Part shown: one piece after another, positions 1 through 10,484 of the stretch
How the letters are laid out: the number at the start of each line of letters is the position of its first letter
Numbering within the stretch: the stretch's first letter is position 1
Assembly (NCBI GenBank): GCA_023159155.1
Contig: JAJNNX010000015.1
Location: 558,001 to 622,000 of the forward strand
Reading direction: 5' to 3'
DNA: 64,000 bases
Origin: Ustulina deusta
Lineage: Eukaryota > Ascomycota > Sordariomycetes > Xylariales > Xylariaceae
The notes under the pieces: model-generated
Seen by the model: only the letters and a program-made list of their open reading frames with translations
Database searches by the model: none
Told to the model about the DNA's origin: nothing
Translations under genes and position numbers: made by a program

Positions 1-1627
1 CTATTTCGATCATGGCAATGTGCCACGTCATCTCGGGTAAGGACGCGTGTCCCAAGTCCGACGAACTATTTTGTTGGCAGATAACATGCCCAAGAGCGGG
101 CAGAGATGCTTTTAAGGGCTCAAACCTATCTAAGCTGATTTGCCCAGTCATGGTACACCAGCCAGATATCTCGCGAGCGCTCGATATCAAAAACTGCGCG
201 ATGTTTATGGCGCCGTACGGATCAAACGCCGGGAATGAACTTCGATTCGCTTCAGCAGAGAGAAGTTGCCGTATAGCATCTGGGTAGTTTATCGAGGGGC
301 CGTACTGCTGCGAGACAAGCCGTCGGTGTGCCCATTCCGTAGCTGACGATGCGTTCCAGAGGTCTTCAGTGCAGGGCAGCTCATGCTTAATTTCCAGATG
401 TGAGAGTTGGCGAGGAACCGATAAGACCTGATACCACAGCGCATCAATCTGGTGTACTGCGAATACTGTCCGTTTGAGAGACTCGGCTTCCACGAAGCCT
501 TGCCAGAGAGTCTCAAGGTCCATTGCTCTCCGAATATTATCTGGCGTCGGTCGCATGAGGCCTCCACTCCGAGCATGACAGATCATTTTTGAGTGCGCTC
601 TGAGGCCGTAAAACGAATATTTCCCACATAGAAACATCATAGCGCAAATCTGTAGCAATAAATATGACTTCACTAAAGGAAGCTGCTGCATCGCTTCTTC
701 ATCATCTTTCTCGATGATTGCAATGTACGCCCGTGCTCGATGGAAACATTGTCGAGACAAGCTTGCCCCGGTACCGGTCTGGTATTCGCATTCCGGGTCC
801 TCGCCGTACTGGTAGCCAAGGCAAAGCAAACTAAGTAGTAAGTACAGGGGAATCTGGGATTTGTCGAAGGTTGAGGAGTGGATAAACGGTACATAATGCG
901 CAACGTGAGCGAAGAAGAGTTCGCAGCCTCGGGTGGACTGAGATTCTGTCGGAGTCCATCCGTCATCTTGAAACTGCAGCGGGCTATTTGACGGATTGCT
1001 ATCTGTGGTTTCCGAAATGAACCTGAAACCAGCCATATCGGCGACTAATAAGGGATCCATGGGTGCATGCAGCCTGTCGAGATAACTATTCTGCCTCGAA
1101 CGGGATTCTCCTACAAAGAGATGCTGAAGGTCGTTCGGTGCAATATTTGGTAACTGGTCAATGGTGATTGATTCACCCCGCGACGGCGGAGTCGTAGCCA
1201 GTCGGCCAGAATCGTTGCGAGCGGCCGGCAAAACATCGTTGGTCATGGGAGCCATGTTGTCGGTGATATAACCTTCTTGGTCATAATCCGGCGGGGACAG
1301 ACTGCCTGTATTTACCAATCCTGAAGTATGCTCCTCGCCACCCAGCCCCTGGGAGAGACTATTTTGGTGCTTGCGCAGTCTTGGCCTCATGATCAATCTC
1401 CCTGCGTGCTCTGGGTGTTTCCTTTGCATATGGCGGCTTCGCAAATCAGTTCGGGAGAAAGTGGCAGCGCACACTTCACATCTGAGCACACTACGGCCCC
1501 TCGACTGGGAATGGAGCGCGGCATGTCGCTTGAGGTTCTCATTTCGTGTAAAGCGCCTGCTGCAGACAAGACATCCATAGGGCTGATGGGGTGTCGAAGA
1601 CATGTTGCCTACTGCAGGCGTAGGCAT
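1..1627 (-). CDS. C2H2 zinc-finger transcription factor with fungal-specific TF domain (3' end missing)
   Basis: One uninterrupted frame runs from ATG 1627 to the window edge (542 codons, no stop), so the C-terminus lies outside. Residues about 13-70 form two C2H2 fingers: YGCLVCSRRFTRNENLKRH continues to a second finger, LRCEVCAATFSRTDLRSRH. A basic, polar linker follows, then a helical region starting near GCELFFAHVAHYVPFIHSS. This matches the fungal_trans dimerisation/regulatory domain (PF04082 type), including the LLLSLLCLGYQYG and KSYLLLQICAMMFLCGKYS helices. The architecture is typical of fungal nuclear regulators that pair N-terminal C2H2 fingers with a fungal_trans domain. A second in-frame ATG at 1603 is possible. 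Target genes cannot be inferred, and the nearest divergent neighbour is beyond a 470-base gap. Confidence 0.9.
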   Translation of the reverse strand, partial: MPTPAVGNMSSTPHQPYGCLVCSRRFTRNENLKRHAALHSQSRGRSVLRCEVCAATFSRTDLRSRHMQRKHPEHAGRLIMRPRLRKHQNSLSQGLGGEEHTSGLVNTGSLSPPDYDQEGYITDNMAPMTNDVLPAARNDSGRLATTPPSRGESITIDQLPNIAPNDLQHLFVGESRSRQNSYLDRLHAPMDPLLVADMAGFRFISETTDSNPSNSPLQFQDDGWTPTESQSTRGCELFFAHVAHYVPFIHSSTFDKSQIPLYLLLSLLCLGYQYGEDPECEYQTGTGASLSRQCFHRARAYIAIIEKDDEEAMQQLPLVKSYLLLQICAMMFLCGKYSFYGLRAHSKMICHARSGGLMRPTPDNIRRAMDLETLWQGFVEAESLKRTVFAVHQIDALWYQVLSVPRQLSHLEIKHELPCTEDLWNASSATEWAHRRLVSQQYGPSINYPDAIRQLLSAEANRSSFPAFDPYGAINIAQFLISSAREISGWCTMTGQISLDRFEPLKASLPALGHVICQQNSSSDLGHASLPEMTWHIAMIEI

Positions 1628-2096
1628 GTTTAGTCATGAGTTGATATCAGGTAGGTGGGTAGGATGAGGAGTTGCCGTTGGAAATGATGATGCACCATGG
1701 CGTCCCGATAACCACGTTCTCGGCGACTCGATCGTCGAGGGTTCTCCGTGGCTTGCACACGTATTGTGGATATGTAGCAGGGGGCGTTGGGGAACCCTCG
1801 TCGTCTCCATAGTCCATCAGTGTAGCATCAAGATAAGAATGTGGAGATGTTTGTCCCTATTTACACGACGTCTATCTCGCGCTATCATTACTAAGTTTTT
1901 TGATAAATAGATAGACTAAGCACCATAGCGCGCATGGTTTAGAGGGATCCGATCCGTCGCAATAATACCCTTAAGTCTATGAAGGCATCAAGTCCTTGCT
2001 AGAGATCATCGGCAGGATGCCGAAGAAAGACCCTTGTTTTTAAAAGCTATAATGCTATCTACCTCCCACTTGTACTCCCACTAGCCAGGCGTCTGC
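1628..2096. other. Intergenic, upstream of the C2H2 regulator
   Basis: No convincing reading frame. It holds the presumed promoter of the minus-strand C2H2 gene. AT-rich patches lie around 1880-1920. No repeat or RNA gene was recognised. Confidence 0.5.
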
Positions 2097-2611
2097 TTAC
2101 ATAAAATCAACAGGGGCCTTCGCGCTAACGCCAAATAGGAACGTGGGATTTCGCTCGAGTCGTTCCCCTGCTGCTGGGTCCGGAGCACTCCCACTCGAGC
2201 AGCGGAGGCAGTTACCTATTGCTTTGAACAATGTCCACCTCTAATCGTCGGAGATGTTTCGGTTTGATACAGTCACCCAAGCGAACAAAACCGGGGATTG
2301 ATGATGCATACTTACTCACCTCCCGAACCGGAGTTCTGCTGGAAAAACACGGAGTCAGTCGCGATGTACCTGCTTGGCCTCTCGTCGCGAACGTAGATGG
2401 CCGTGGTCACCGGCGGTCTGCCAGAGGGCACGATGCCGACGAGGTGGTCGGCGTCGCCGTTGATGGAGTAGATGAGGATTGAACCCACCTCAGTGGCGTT
2501 GGGCTTGAGCGAGTACTGCTTCTCGGCCCTGCCGGTGACGTCCCTGAAGATGAACGCGGTGGCACGGGTAGCGTTTCCGACTACCTCGAAGCGGGATAGC
2601 CCCCCTGACAT
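2097..2611 (-). CDS. Small hypothetical protein, two-exon model
   Basis: ATG at 2611 opens a 97-codon exon to 2320. It ends at a good donor (GGAG|GTGAGT). A CAATAG acceptor at 2216-2221 continues the frame from 2215 to a TAA at 2097. The model is 136 aa with an intron at 2216-2319. The first exon reads as an alternating, beta-rich protein (for example TRATAFIFRDVTGRAEKQY and VGIVPSGRPPVTTAIYVRD) with no signal peptide, membrane segment or family I recognise. The second exon is less protein-like, so the C-terminus is uncertain. It may be a gene remnant. Confidence 0.4.
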
Positions 2612-2773
2612 CGGTCATATCGGGGTTCTTACCGGTCCACGCCCTGTGTATCCCCGTGTATAAATGATATATACTCTGAAAATGATCACTCAAGTCAGGA
2701 GGTTTCCCTTAGGAGATCCGTTTGTTGATTTGTTCTTGAACTGATGAACTCTGCATGACAGCAGTGATAATAA

Positions 2774-3181
2774 TTACATGTCGAGCTCAGCATTCGAAGT
2801 CTTTCGCCGCTTTGACTGAGGACCTGAAGATTCCTCGTATTTGTTTGCACAGTTATGATGTTTGAACCCATCCCTTGTGTAGCCTTGATTACAATGCTTG
2901 CATTTTCGTTTCGGTTTATGCGCATTCCTCATGTGCTTATTGAGGCCTTGCGGATAGGTGTAGGTTTTTGAACACCCAGGCTCGGTGCAAGAAATCTTGC
3001 TCTTGACGCCGTGCGTTGAAACCCCGTCAGAGGTTGAGATTTGGTTCAATCTTTGGGTAATTTCTGGTGCCTGACATTGCTGAGTTGTGGGGGTTGAATA
3101 CAAGGCTGGAGAATGAGAGGGTACTACCTCCCGGGTGTCGACAATACCCTGCTGGTTAAGGCCTGGATGTGCAATGTCCAA
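2774..3181 (-). CDS. C2H2-type zinc-finger reading frame without its own ATG
   Basis: An open frame (extending upstream to about 3280 without an ATG) ends at 2774. It encodes a clear finger, CTEPGCSKTYTYPQGLNKH, followed by MRNAH and a second Cys/His cluster (CKHCNQGYTRDGFKHHNC). The basic tail, QSKRRKTS, resembles a nuclear localisation signal. The upstream part is Gln/Ser/Thr/Pro-rich. With no start codon it is most likely a 3' exon. The neighbour directly upstream on the same strand is the membrane protein gene ending at 3243, so a spliced fusion is conceivable. It could also be a remnant of an independent C2H2 gene. The finger itself is certain; the gene structure is not. Confidence 0.5.
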   Translation of the reverse strand: MDIAHPGLNQQGIVDTREVVPSHSPALYSTPTTQQCQAPEITQRLNQISTSDGVSTHGVKSKISCTEPGCSKTYTYPQGLNKHMRNAHKPKRKCKHCNQGYTRDGFKHHNCANKYEESSGPQSKRRKTSNAELDM

Positions 3182-3242
3182 ATGATTAACTTCGGGATAT
3201 CTTTCAAAAAAGGGTATTAAAACTTGCTCAGCGCACCGTACT

Positions 3243-4987
3243 CTATCCAGGAAGCTTGTTGCTCTTGCATTCGGCTCGTGTTAAGGTCAAATTTGCTCCA
3301 AGGAGGACGTCTGATGCGTCGGGCTCCGCCGTAAGAGCCCAAAGCCCTGTGGACAGATCAGACCAGTTTAGCATGTCGAAATAGGTCTGGAGAGGGTGGG
3401 GTGACTCACAAGTAAGAAAGATGAACAGTATCAAGAAGATCGCACCGGTAACCAACGCGGCTAGCACTGGATACGTATTTTTCAACCGATGCGGCCAGGT
3501 GTGGCGACTAGCGGTGCCATACAAAGATAACCTTCGTGGAGGATGGATTTGCTGCGTTACACTAGGGCGCCGCGCCTCTTCCAATTCATCGTCACTGGCA
3601 TTGGCGGGGTATAGGATGTCGTCAAGATCCAAGACCAGCTTCGAAGCCAAGTCTTTAAAGTAGCGCACTGAGTCGTCATCAAAGCAGCCAATTGTATGCT
3701 CTTCCAGGATCCGACTCTCTGTATCGACATCCCAAATAGTCTTGACTGCACTGGTGAATCGGTGCAGGCCACAATTCGCTTTACAACTCATGAAAGAAAT
3801 CCCCGACGAAGGCGTACAGGGGCTGGGGTTTTTATACAGAAGCCCCCATCGATACAGGTCATTTTTGAAATGCCCAAAATAGCTATCTTTGTAGTCATAA
3901 AACTTGTTCCTGGGGTAATTTTTGTCGAGAGTCCTCGACATGGCACTACATACGCAGAGCATGGCAATGACGCACCCAAGATCACGAACGAGCCGGCCAT
4001 TGGAGATTTTGCGCAGCGTGTCGACACCACATCTCCAAGCTCTTGCAGGATTTTGGAACCGCTTAGTTATCTCTCCGAGGTCGATCTTGTTCACCACCCG
4101 GTGGTACTCTTCTCCAAATTCTTTTCTTATTGTGCTTCTGACATGGGCAGCGACTGCAGCGTCTCGACTCGGTTGTCTGGGTGAGTACGGTTCAGGTGGT
4201 AGTTCCGGCCACCAGAGTTTAGCTCGGGCAAGATACTCTCTCAAACACGACTCGGAGACACTGAACTCGTCTATCATGCTGTGTATTTTGTTTACCAACG
4301 CACGGAGGTCGTCCTGGGAGTTAAATACTGACTTAGTGCTATTGCTGTGAAACCCATCGCTGTCGCAGTTATCACCGTTGGCGCTGTAGTTCGGACCAAG
4401 AAGTTCCAGCTCACATAGCCCACGCTCTAGCTTGGTGCGCCTCAGCACGTCGCCGTAATCAAGTTTAAATGGTTCGAAGAAGACAGTGTTACTGTCAAGA
4501 CCGTCGAGTAGCATTTCGAGCATAACGTTGGTTTCAGAAAACTCGTTATTGGCAGTTCGTCCGTGGTGGTATTGTTTGAGTTGATCGTATATTGAGCGGA
4601 GTTGGAAAAACCCAAAATGGCCCCGGTTGTCGGTATCCATATGGATAACGTGAGATATATGACTCGCGAGGGCATCGCAAAGTTTGATCTCGAGGCCCGT
4701 CTCGGAGTTGTGGACAGTAAATGCGCGGGAGGCCGGCGAGTCTCCCAAGGAGCATCTGTCACAATCCTGGTATTGAGAAAATCCGCCCCTTCCGAACGAG
4801 TGGCCAACGATCCTATGTTGCCTGACGCAAGTCAACCTCGGAGAAATCCAGCGACGAAGGAGGCTACTGTGCTTACTAACCCATCATGATCATCACAGAA
4901 CAAATAATAGCACAAACCCCCACATGCTTGACAATCGCAGAGAGAGCAGTTGCTTGCCTCGCAGCCAGCAGAGGATTGCTGGTCCAT
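3243..4987 (-). CDS. Cys-rich hypothetical protein with C-terminal membrane segment
   Basis: Model: exons 4987-4881 and 4821-3243, intron 4822-4880 (59 bases, donor GTTAGT, acceptor GTCAG), 561 aa. Splicing joins MDQQSSAGCEASNCSLCDC to the long frame in phase. The N-terminal 60 residues hold about ten cysteines plus histidines (CDCQACGGLC, then DCDRCSLGD), a likely metal-binding module. The middle (about 100-430) is soluble and helical, with a conserved-looking stretch around GVDTLRKISNGRLVRDLG. A hydrophobic helix, YPVLAALVTGAIFLILFIF, lies near residues 480-505, followed by a short tail. A donor/acceptor pair (GTGAGT at about 3411, CCACAG 63 bases on) makes an optional in-frame intron just after the helix. 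I do not recognise the family. Confidence 0.7.
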
Positions 4988-6198
4988 GCTGTCATCAGTG
5001 TCGCGATAGATGCGTATGAAATGGTACGAGTCTGATCGAGAACGTCTGAGCTGTGTTGTGCAGGTGAGGAATCTCAAGGAGGAAAGGCCGGCGATGGAAA
5101 AGGCGGAAGAACTATGCTTTTCAAGACTCAGCTTCCCCCCCCCGAAGCTTGGCATGGCGGGGAGATATGATATCATCAGCAATGCTTATGTGCCAAGAAG
5201 TACTGGCAATCCAATCCAATTTGTCCCGGCCTGGCCTGGCATCAGGTTGTCAGAGTGGTAGGATGATTGCCCCATCGGTCGCAGCTCGTCACAGCCCCAG
5301 GCCTGCCACTCCGGCTACCGACCTGTAGATCAACTGACTACGGGAGGGCTTTATTTGGTTCCTGATTTAAGCCCAATCCAATCCAATCGATGCTGACCTG
5401 AGGCAACCCGTGGTGGTAAGCTACCAACAGCATGCGAAATGACTCGAATCCGATTACAAATTGGAAACTCCCCTGAGAGTTCTATAGGCTACTGATCTGC
5501 ATGTAAGGAACTCCAGCAGAGACGGAATCCCATACGCCTACACATGGTCACTTATAACGACGACGGCAGGGCAGACGTAGGGCTGACTGCTGCACTAGCG
5601 TCTTTATGCTTCTGCTACGTGCGGAGTAAGAGCTACTCTTGATGAACATTCAACATCTTGTTAGCCCAAGCACATGGTGTTGCCCTCTAATGGAAGCAAT
5701 CGTTGTAATATTATCTTCTCGTAGTAGCTATCAGTCTGGGGGCTGTATAGAACTCACGAAGCTGCACAATTATTCCCAAATCAGTTAGAAAGTTCACGTC
5801 ATCAGTTTACTTACCTACCATCTAGACTAAAGACGGTCGGTGACCTAAAGGCTAATTTCTGTACTATTCACCTTGGATTCTCTTGTTTTTGGATTGTAGC
5901 ATTGGATTGTTTGGATTACAGAAATTGTGTTATTTGGGATAGCCCCGGTCGTCACAATGTCTTCATCACCTTGTTAAAAAAGTATTAATAAGCGCCTTTT
6001 CTCTGTAAACAGAACACCAGACCAAGTCTCATACTTAACCCCTACCAAAGCCTCAGTCTACTAGTCGATAGCACATACCCTTGCGGATCTTTAGATCTAA
6101 TCCCTCAACACCTTTAACCTAGAAGAGACAATAGCTACCGTTTGAGAGATAAAGAGGATCTTCATTGTTATATCTTCAAGTTTTACTCAAAATTCGTT
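4988..6198. other. Intergenic between divergent genes
   Basis: No supported gene. It contains the promoters of the minus-strand Cys-rich gene and the plus-strand metalloprotease. Short CCAATCCAATCCAAT direct repeats occur near 5210 and 5372. The part from 5,700 on is AT-rich. Confidence 0.5.
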
Positions 6199-7009
6199 AT
6201 GGAGAGTAAGTAGTATTCTTGCCTCATATCTTTCATTTTTGTTTCCTTCTTTTCTTTTCTTTTCTGTGATTTTGGCAAAATAGCTGACACAATGAACCGT
6301 AGAGGACAGCTCTCTCGCCAACACTGGTGCTCGGATCGCGAACCATATGGCCATCGAGTCGTCTAGCCCTCTCCTCACTGATGAAGGTCTAGCTACCCCA
6401 TGCTACCACTGTGTCACCCAGGAGACGGCGTCTGGAGTGGACTCCATCTATGTTGGTTTCTCGTACACCGCGGCCCGCTGGTTGAATTGCTTCGACGTCA
6501 CCTTCACCATCGTCAGGACGAGCTTCCCGCCTCGTATAAACGTTAACTCCGTCGAGAGCTGCTTCTTGTTTGCCGTGGCACGGTGGCATGGTGCTGGCAT
6601 TTCCATCCGGCAAGCTAGACCTGATGAAAATGCCACCTTTGTAATCGCCTATCAGGACATACCCGCCACCGGCCGGAACCTCAGAACTCTCGCTAGCGCG
6701 TTCTTTCCGTCTTCCGCACCTCGAGACCGCGTTCTCTTTGTGTATGGACGCTGCTTTTGGCCGAGGTACATAGGATTCATGACTAACGTGCTATCTCACG
6801 AGATTGGGCACGTCCTGGGCCTGAGGCATGAATTCTTGGAGAGCCCGCGATCGATGTTGATCGGCCGCCCGAATCCTGATTCTGTTATGAACTATCATCA
6901 GGATCTCAGCATGATGGCGGTCACTTTAGAGGATGCGAAAGGAGCCCGGGTGTTCTATAGTCTTCAGGGAAGAGTGGGAAGCTGGCGGATCGTGACTGTC
7001 CAGCCCTGA
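6199..7009 (+). CDS. Metzincin-like zinc metalloprotease (matrixin/ZnMc type)
   Basis: The 3' exon (6303-7009) carries HEIGHVLGLRH (residues 168-178), the HExxHxxGxxH zinc site of metzincins. SVMNYH follows some 20-30 residues later as the Met-turn. The domain is compact and single, as in short fungal matrixin-like proteins. ATG 6347 could start it, but a better model begins at ATG 6199. There a 7-base exon (ATGGAGA) ends at GTAAGT and joins in frame to 6303 across a 97-base intron, giving 237 aa. With either start there is no signal peptide or visible Cys-switch propeptide, which is unusual because most matrixins are secreted zymogens. The substrate is unknown. Confidence 0.8.
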
Positions 7010-7331
7010 GGCATATAACTGTATAGTAAATCGGGTGTCTGTGTGACGTCGGCTAGCCTGGCTCAAATCTCATTGCTACAGCATTGCCTTTGTTTATTAT
7101 AATATTGTTAGCCGAGATGTCTCGAGGAAAGATGCCGGCCTGATATAAAGATTTGTGTCCTTGAATGTATCCCTCGAGCGCATTAAGCAGGGGAGTTCGA
7201 GAGCTCACTTCGTAGAAAGGCTTCCCGTAATCACGCAGGATGGCCCGTCGGTGTGAAGACTTGGCTACGAGAGGCCTGAGTCATGCGTATCATTCGAAAC
7301 ACAGAGGTAGAGGGACTTCTTTGGCTAGTTA
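7010..7331. other. Short gap between convergent genes
   Basis: Shared 3' region of the metalloprotease and the kinase-like gene. No gene or repeat seen. Confidence 0.5.
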
Positions 7332-8093
7332 TCAAAACATCTCAATGTCCATGTCGAGTTCGGCTTCGTTTTTGTATTCCACCATGATTTGACCGACGAT
7401 AGTGCGCCACCACTCTTTGTTCCGCGCACCGTAAAGTGCCTTCCTATACTCCCACCACGAGGGCCAATAGCCTGCCATCTCCCAATCGAGAATGCCTGTG
7501 ATGTCGCCTGTGGTCTCGTCGACAAGGATATTTTCCTCAGAAATATCAGCGTGCGTAAACACGATCTTGTGATGATCCGAAAGACGAAGCCGGTAGCTGT
7601 CGGCCAAGTCCGGCTAGGGGCAATCCTGGACCGGAGCGACAAGAAAGTCATGAAAAGCACCGACAGAATTGAATGGTCCACAGGTGGTGAGATTCGTTAG
7701 TCGATGGTCGTAAGCTGTGCCTCCGGAACAAGATCCCACCCAGCCAGGTGAAGGTGGACGTAGGTCGTGCAGCTGAGCGAGGTGCTGTTTGAGCATACTA
7801 ATCGTGTGCGATCGGGCAGCGTCGCTCATGTTTGGCCATGCCTGGCCGAGTTGCCGTCCGGGCATTTCCTCCATTGTGAGTGAGCTGAGACCCGTCTCTG
7901 GTCCGATTTGAAATTCCAACACAGCTGGCACGGGAAGGGATGTATTCTTCTGCACGAACGCCATTGCTTCAGCCTCTCTAAGGATGCGAAAGGTGTCGCC
8001 TTCTTTCCGTATCCTCTTCACACCGCTAGAAGTGATTCGCGGAGACGAACCAAGGCCTGCGAGCTGGCGCGGGACAGAAGATGTAGAATCCAT
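7332..8093 (-). pseudogene. APH-family phosphotransferase interrupted by one in-frame TAG
   Basis: ATG 8093 opens an aminoglycoside-phosphotransferase-like (PF01636 type, fungal small-kinase) frame. The N-lobe includes VKRIRKEGDTFRILREAEAM and a MEEMPGRQLGQAW hinge-like motif, then GPFNSVGAFHDFLVAP. Codon 160 (7616-7614) is TAG. The same frame then continues with the catalytic loop FTHADISEENILVDE and the metal-binding GILDWEMAGYWPSWWEYRKA, ending at TGA/TAA 7332 (253 sense plus stop codons in all). No plausible intron spans the stop, because GT..AG pairs there are below 30 bases. The two halves are perfectly in frame with no other lesions. It is therefore a very recent pseudogene, a readthrough gene, or a base-call error. 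Confidence 0.8.
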
Positions 8094-8937
8094 GTTCACT
8101 GAGCCGCATAGCAGTGTTTATTGCTTTTACAGCTCTAGGAAATAACACGACATAGGTATCGAGGATGTTGTGTGAGGATAGGTACTTACCTAGGTAGTTT
8201 TAGCGCTTGGCGCTTCCGTCCTAGCTAGGTAGTGTAGCACTAAATATCTTGGTGCACTGCGACAGGGGAGGGAGGCTGTGCTAGTAGTCAATGAACAAGG
8301 CGAATCATTATACAACTTTGTAGTGCTTCGGCTTCTTCGCGTCGCTACTACTTGCCTAGCAGACAACTCTCAGCTTTCTCGAGTAACTGTCATAATCTTG
8401 ACTTCTCGTCCATAGCGAATGTAAGTATAATATATGATTTTCATTAAAAAGAATTGATAGGGATAAGGGTGTAAGGATATCGTTGTGATTAACATCTAAT
8501 GTATGTATACAAACCTTATTCCCAGGAAGTCGGTCGCAAGCAATCGCAACGTTCAATGAGGAATAGCTACACCGTTCGTTTGTTACAGTTTAGAATGGAT
8601 CATGTTCAACTTGTTATGGTTTAGAATAATGCAGGTGGGTTTATGCAAAAATGGGGCTCAGCTCACGCTCCCGGCCCCAGGCTAAAAGCTGCATGCCTCA
8701 GGTTGGCATCCCGTTTGGGAATGGCATGGTAAAACCTATCTCAGCGGTGGATGTATGGCCAGAGGTTTTCTACATTAGGAAGTACATTATGTTTGGAAAC
8801 AGAGGCCCATCGAATCGGGTTAATCATATACCCTGCAATTCTAGCGCTTCTGATTGGCTATACCCCACTTTTGATGAGAACCCGGAACAGCCACACCCTC
8901 AGCCACAGGCCGAGCCACCCATATACATAATCCTAGC

Positions 8938-9045
8938 TGTTCTAGCATTGGGTGGAATACCGAAGTTCTAAGAAGGATAACGGTAATTGGCATGGGAACC
9001 ACCGTGAGGGTAATATAGGCACTATCTTTTCCACCTTCCCACACG
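8938..9045 (+). repeat. Diverged repeat, copy A
   Basis: Begins TGTTCTAGCATTGGGTGGAA and aligns by eye with 10354-10484 over about 100 bases in the same orientation, with many substitutions and a few indels. Probably fragments of an old, mutated mobile element. No terminal inverted repeats or coding capacity were seen. Confidence 0.5.
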
Positions 9046-10353
9046 CGGCCAAATCTCCTTTACTATGGTGGTGGTGGTGGAGCGTCAGCGGTGGTCAGCC
9101 AGGGCATCTACCGTGCTGAGACTATATAATAAATTACATATCTAGCATTCCAAACCCGAGGGCATTCGTGATAGCTATGATTTTCTCCTCTTTATTCACT
9201 ATTCTGGGGGGTTTCTAGGCGGCCAGTTCCTTATTACCTATCCCGAGTACCCCGCGATCTAACGGTTTCCCACGATTGTGCTTAACGATAGATTACCGTA
9301 CCTAATATTACGTACAACAAGTGCTTCCGGCTAGTAATTGCAATCATACCAGCAGCTTAAACGCAGTCTCAAATGTAGCAGCTTTTTCAAAATTGACCGC
9401 AATGTTTTGGAGCGTTCGTTATTATCGTTTGTAATGAATATCGGAATAATATAGAAGCTATTGCTCTTGAGGCGTTACAGCTTGTCCCGCTCGTCTTGTG
9501 GATCCCGCTAGAATGGGCATGAATGGGCACTGTGAGAGAGCCTTAGCCAGCTGGTACCTACGCACACAAATCAGGTGTATAAATCCCTCGAACCCCAGTC
9601 AGATACCCCAGTTAGTTTCCTTCTACAACCATACTCAATACAGACCTTCAGATCAGACCTAGTGACACTGCGTGACTAGTTCTATAGAGGGACCGTATTG
9701 GAGGCACAGTCTTATACCGTCAAGCTCCACGGCGGCATGTTTGCAATACTCGGACCTATGCAGCAAACGACCTCCCCGGGGCACATTTCCTTTATCACGA
9801 GCACCGCCGAGGGTAACAACTAAACTTTTCAATACTATTCAACCGTTCGAACGAATTTTTAATATTTTAGTTAATATGCTTAGCGGGTAGTACGAACCTA
9901 TGCCTGACCCTTATTTACCAAGCCCCAAGAAGTCTTATAATAACTATATTAATTATATAAAACAATATAATGAACATCCAGGAATACATATAGCGTCAAA
10001 CTATTTCAATTTTACCTACAGTTTTCATGAAAAAAAAACCTCCCCCCTATATATATATATTGGTATAATAAATTAAATAAACGAAGAGGAAGGGTTGCAA
10101 AATCTCCCACTTTAAAGTCATAATAAAGAAAAGCGGCGAGCCGGATGCTTAAGCTACGCAAAAGGAGATTCTTCGTTAAAATTCTTTTATTTTGTATCTA
10201 CTGCGGAAAGTAAACAAGAAACCGTGAAGGATTCTTCGACGCATAGGTTTCCCCGTTCTAAATTAACTTACAACAACACCAAAAGGGAGTAATCAAAAAT
10301 CTATGCTTCTGCCGCAGCGGAAAACAAGGTTCGAATCCTCAGCTCTCACCAAT

Positions 10354-10484
10354 TGTTCTAGCATTAGGTGGAAGAGCGAAGTTGTAAGAAGGACGGAGAT
10401 AATTGACATAGAAATCACCGTAAGGGATAGGTAATATACTAGTAAGTAGAACACTGCTCTTCGTACCTTCCAACATAGCCACAC
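10354..10484 (+). repeat. Diverged repeat, copy B
   Basis: Begins TGTTCTAGCATTAGGTGGAA and matches 8938-9045. It is preceded at 10328-10338 by GGTTCGAATCC, the consensus Pol III B box. This raises the possibility of a tRNA-derived SINE remnant, although no A box was found. Confidence 0.45.

Noticed and set aside
9865..9890. TTAATATGCTTAGCGGGTA resembles the ITS2/LSU rDNA junction on the reverse strand
   Set aside because: Only about 19 bases with a gap match, and the flanks do not resemble rDNA.
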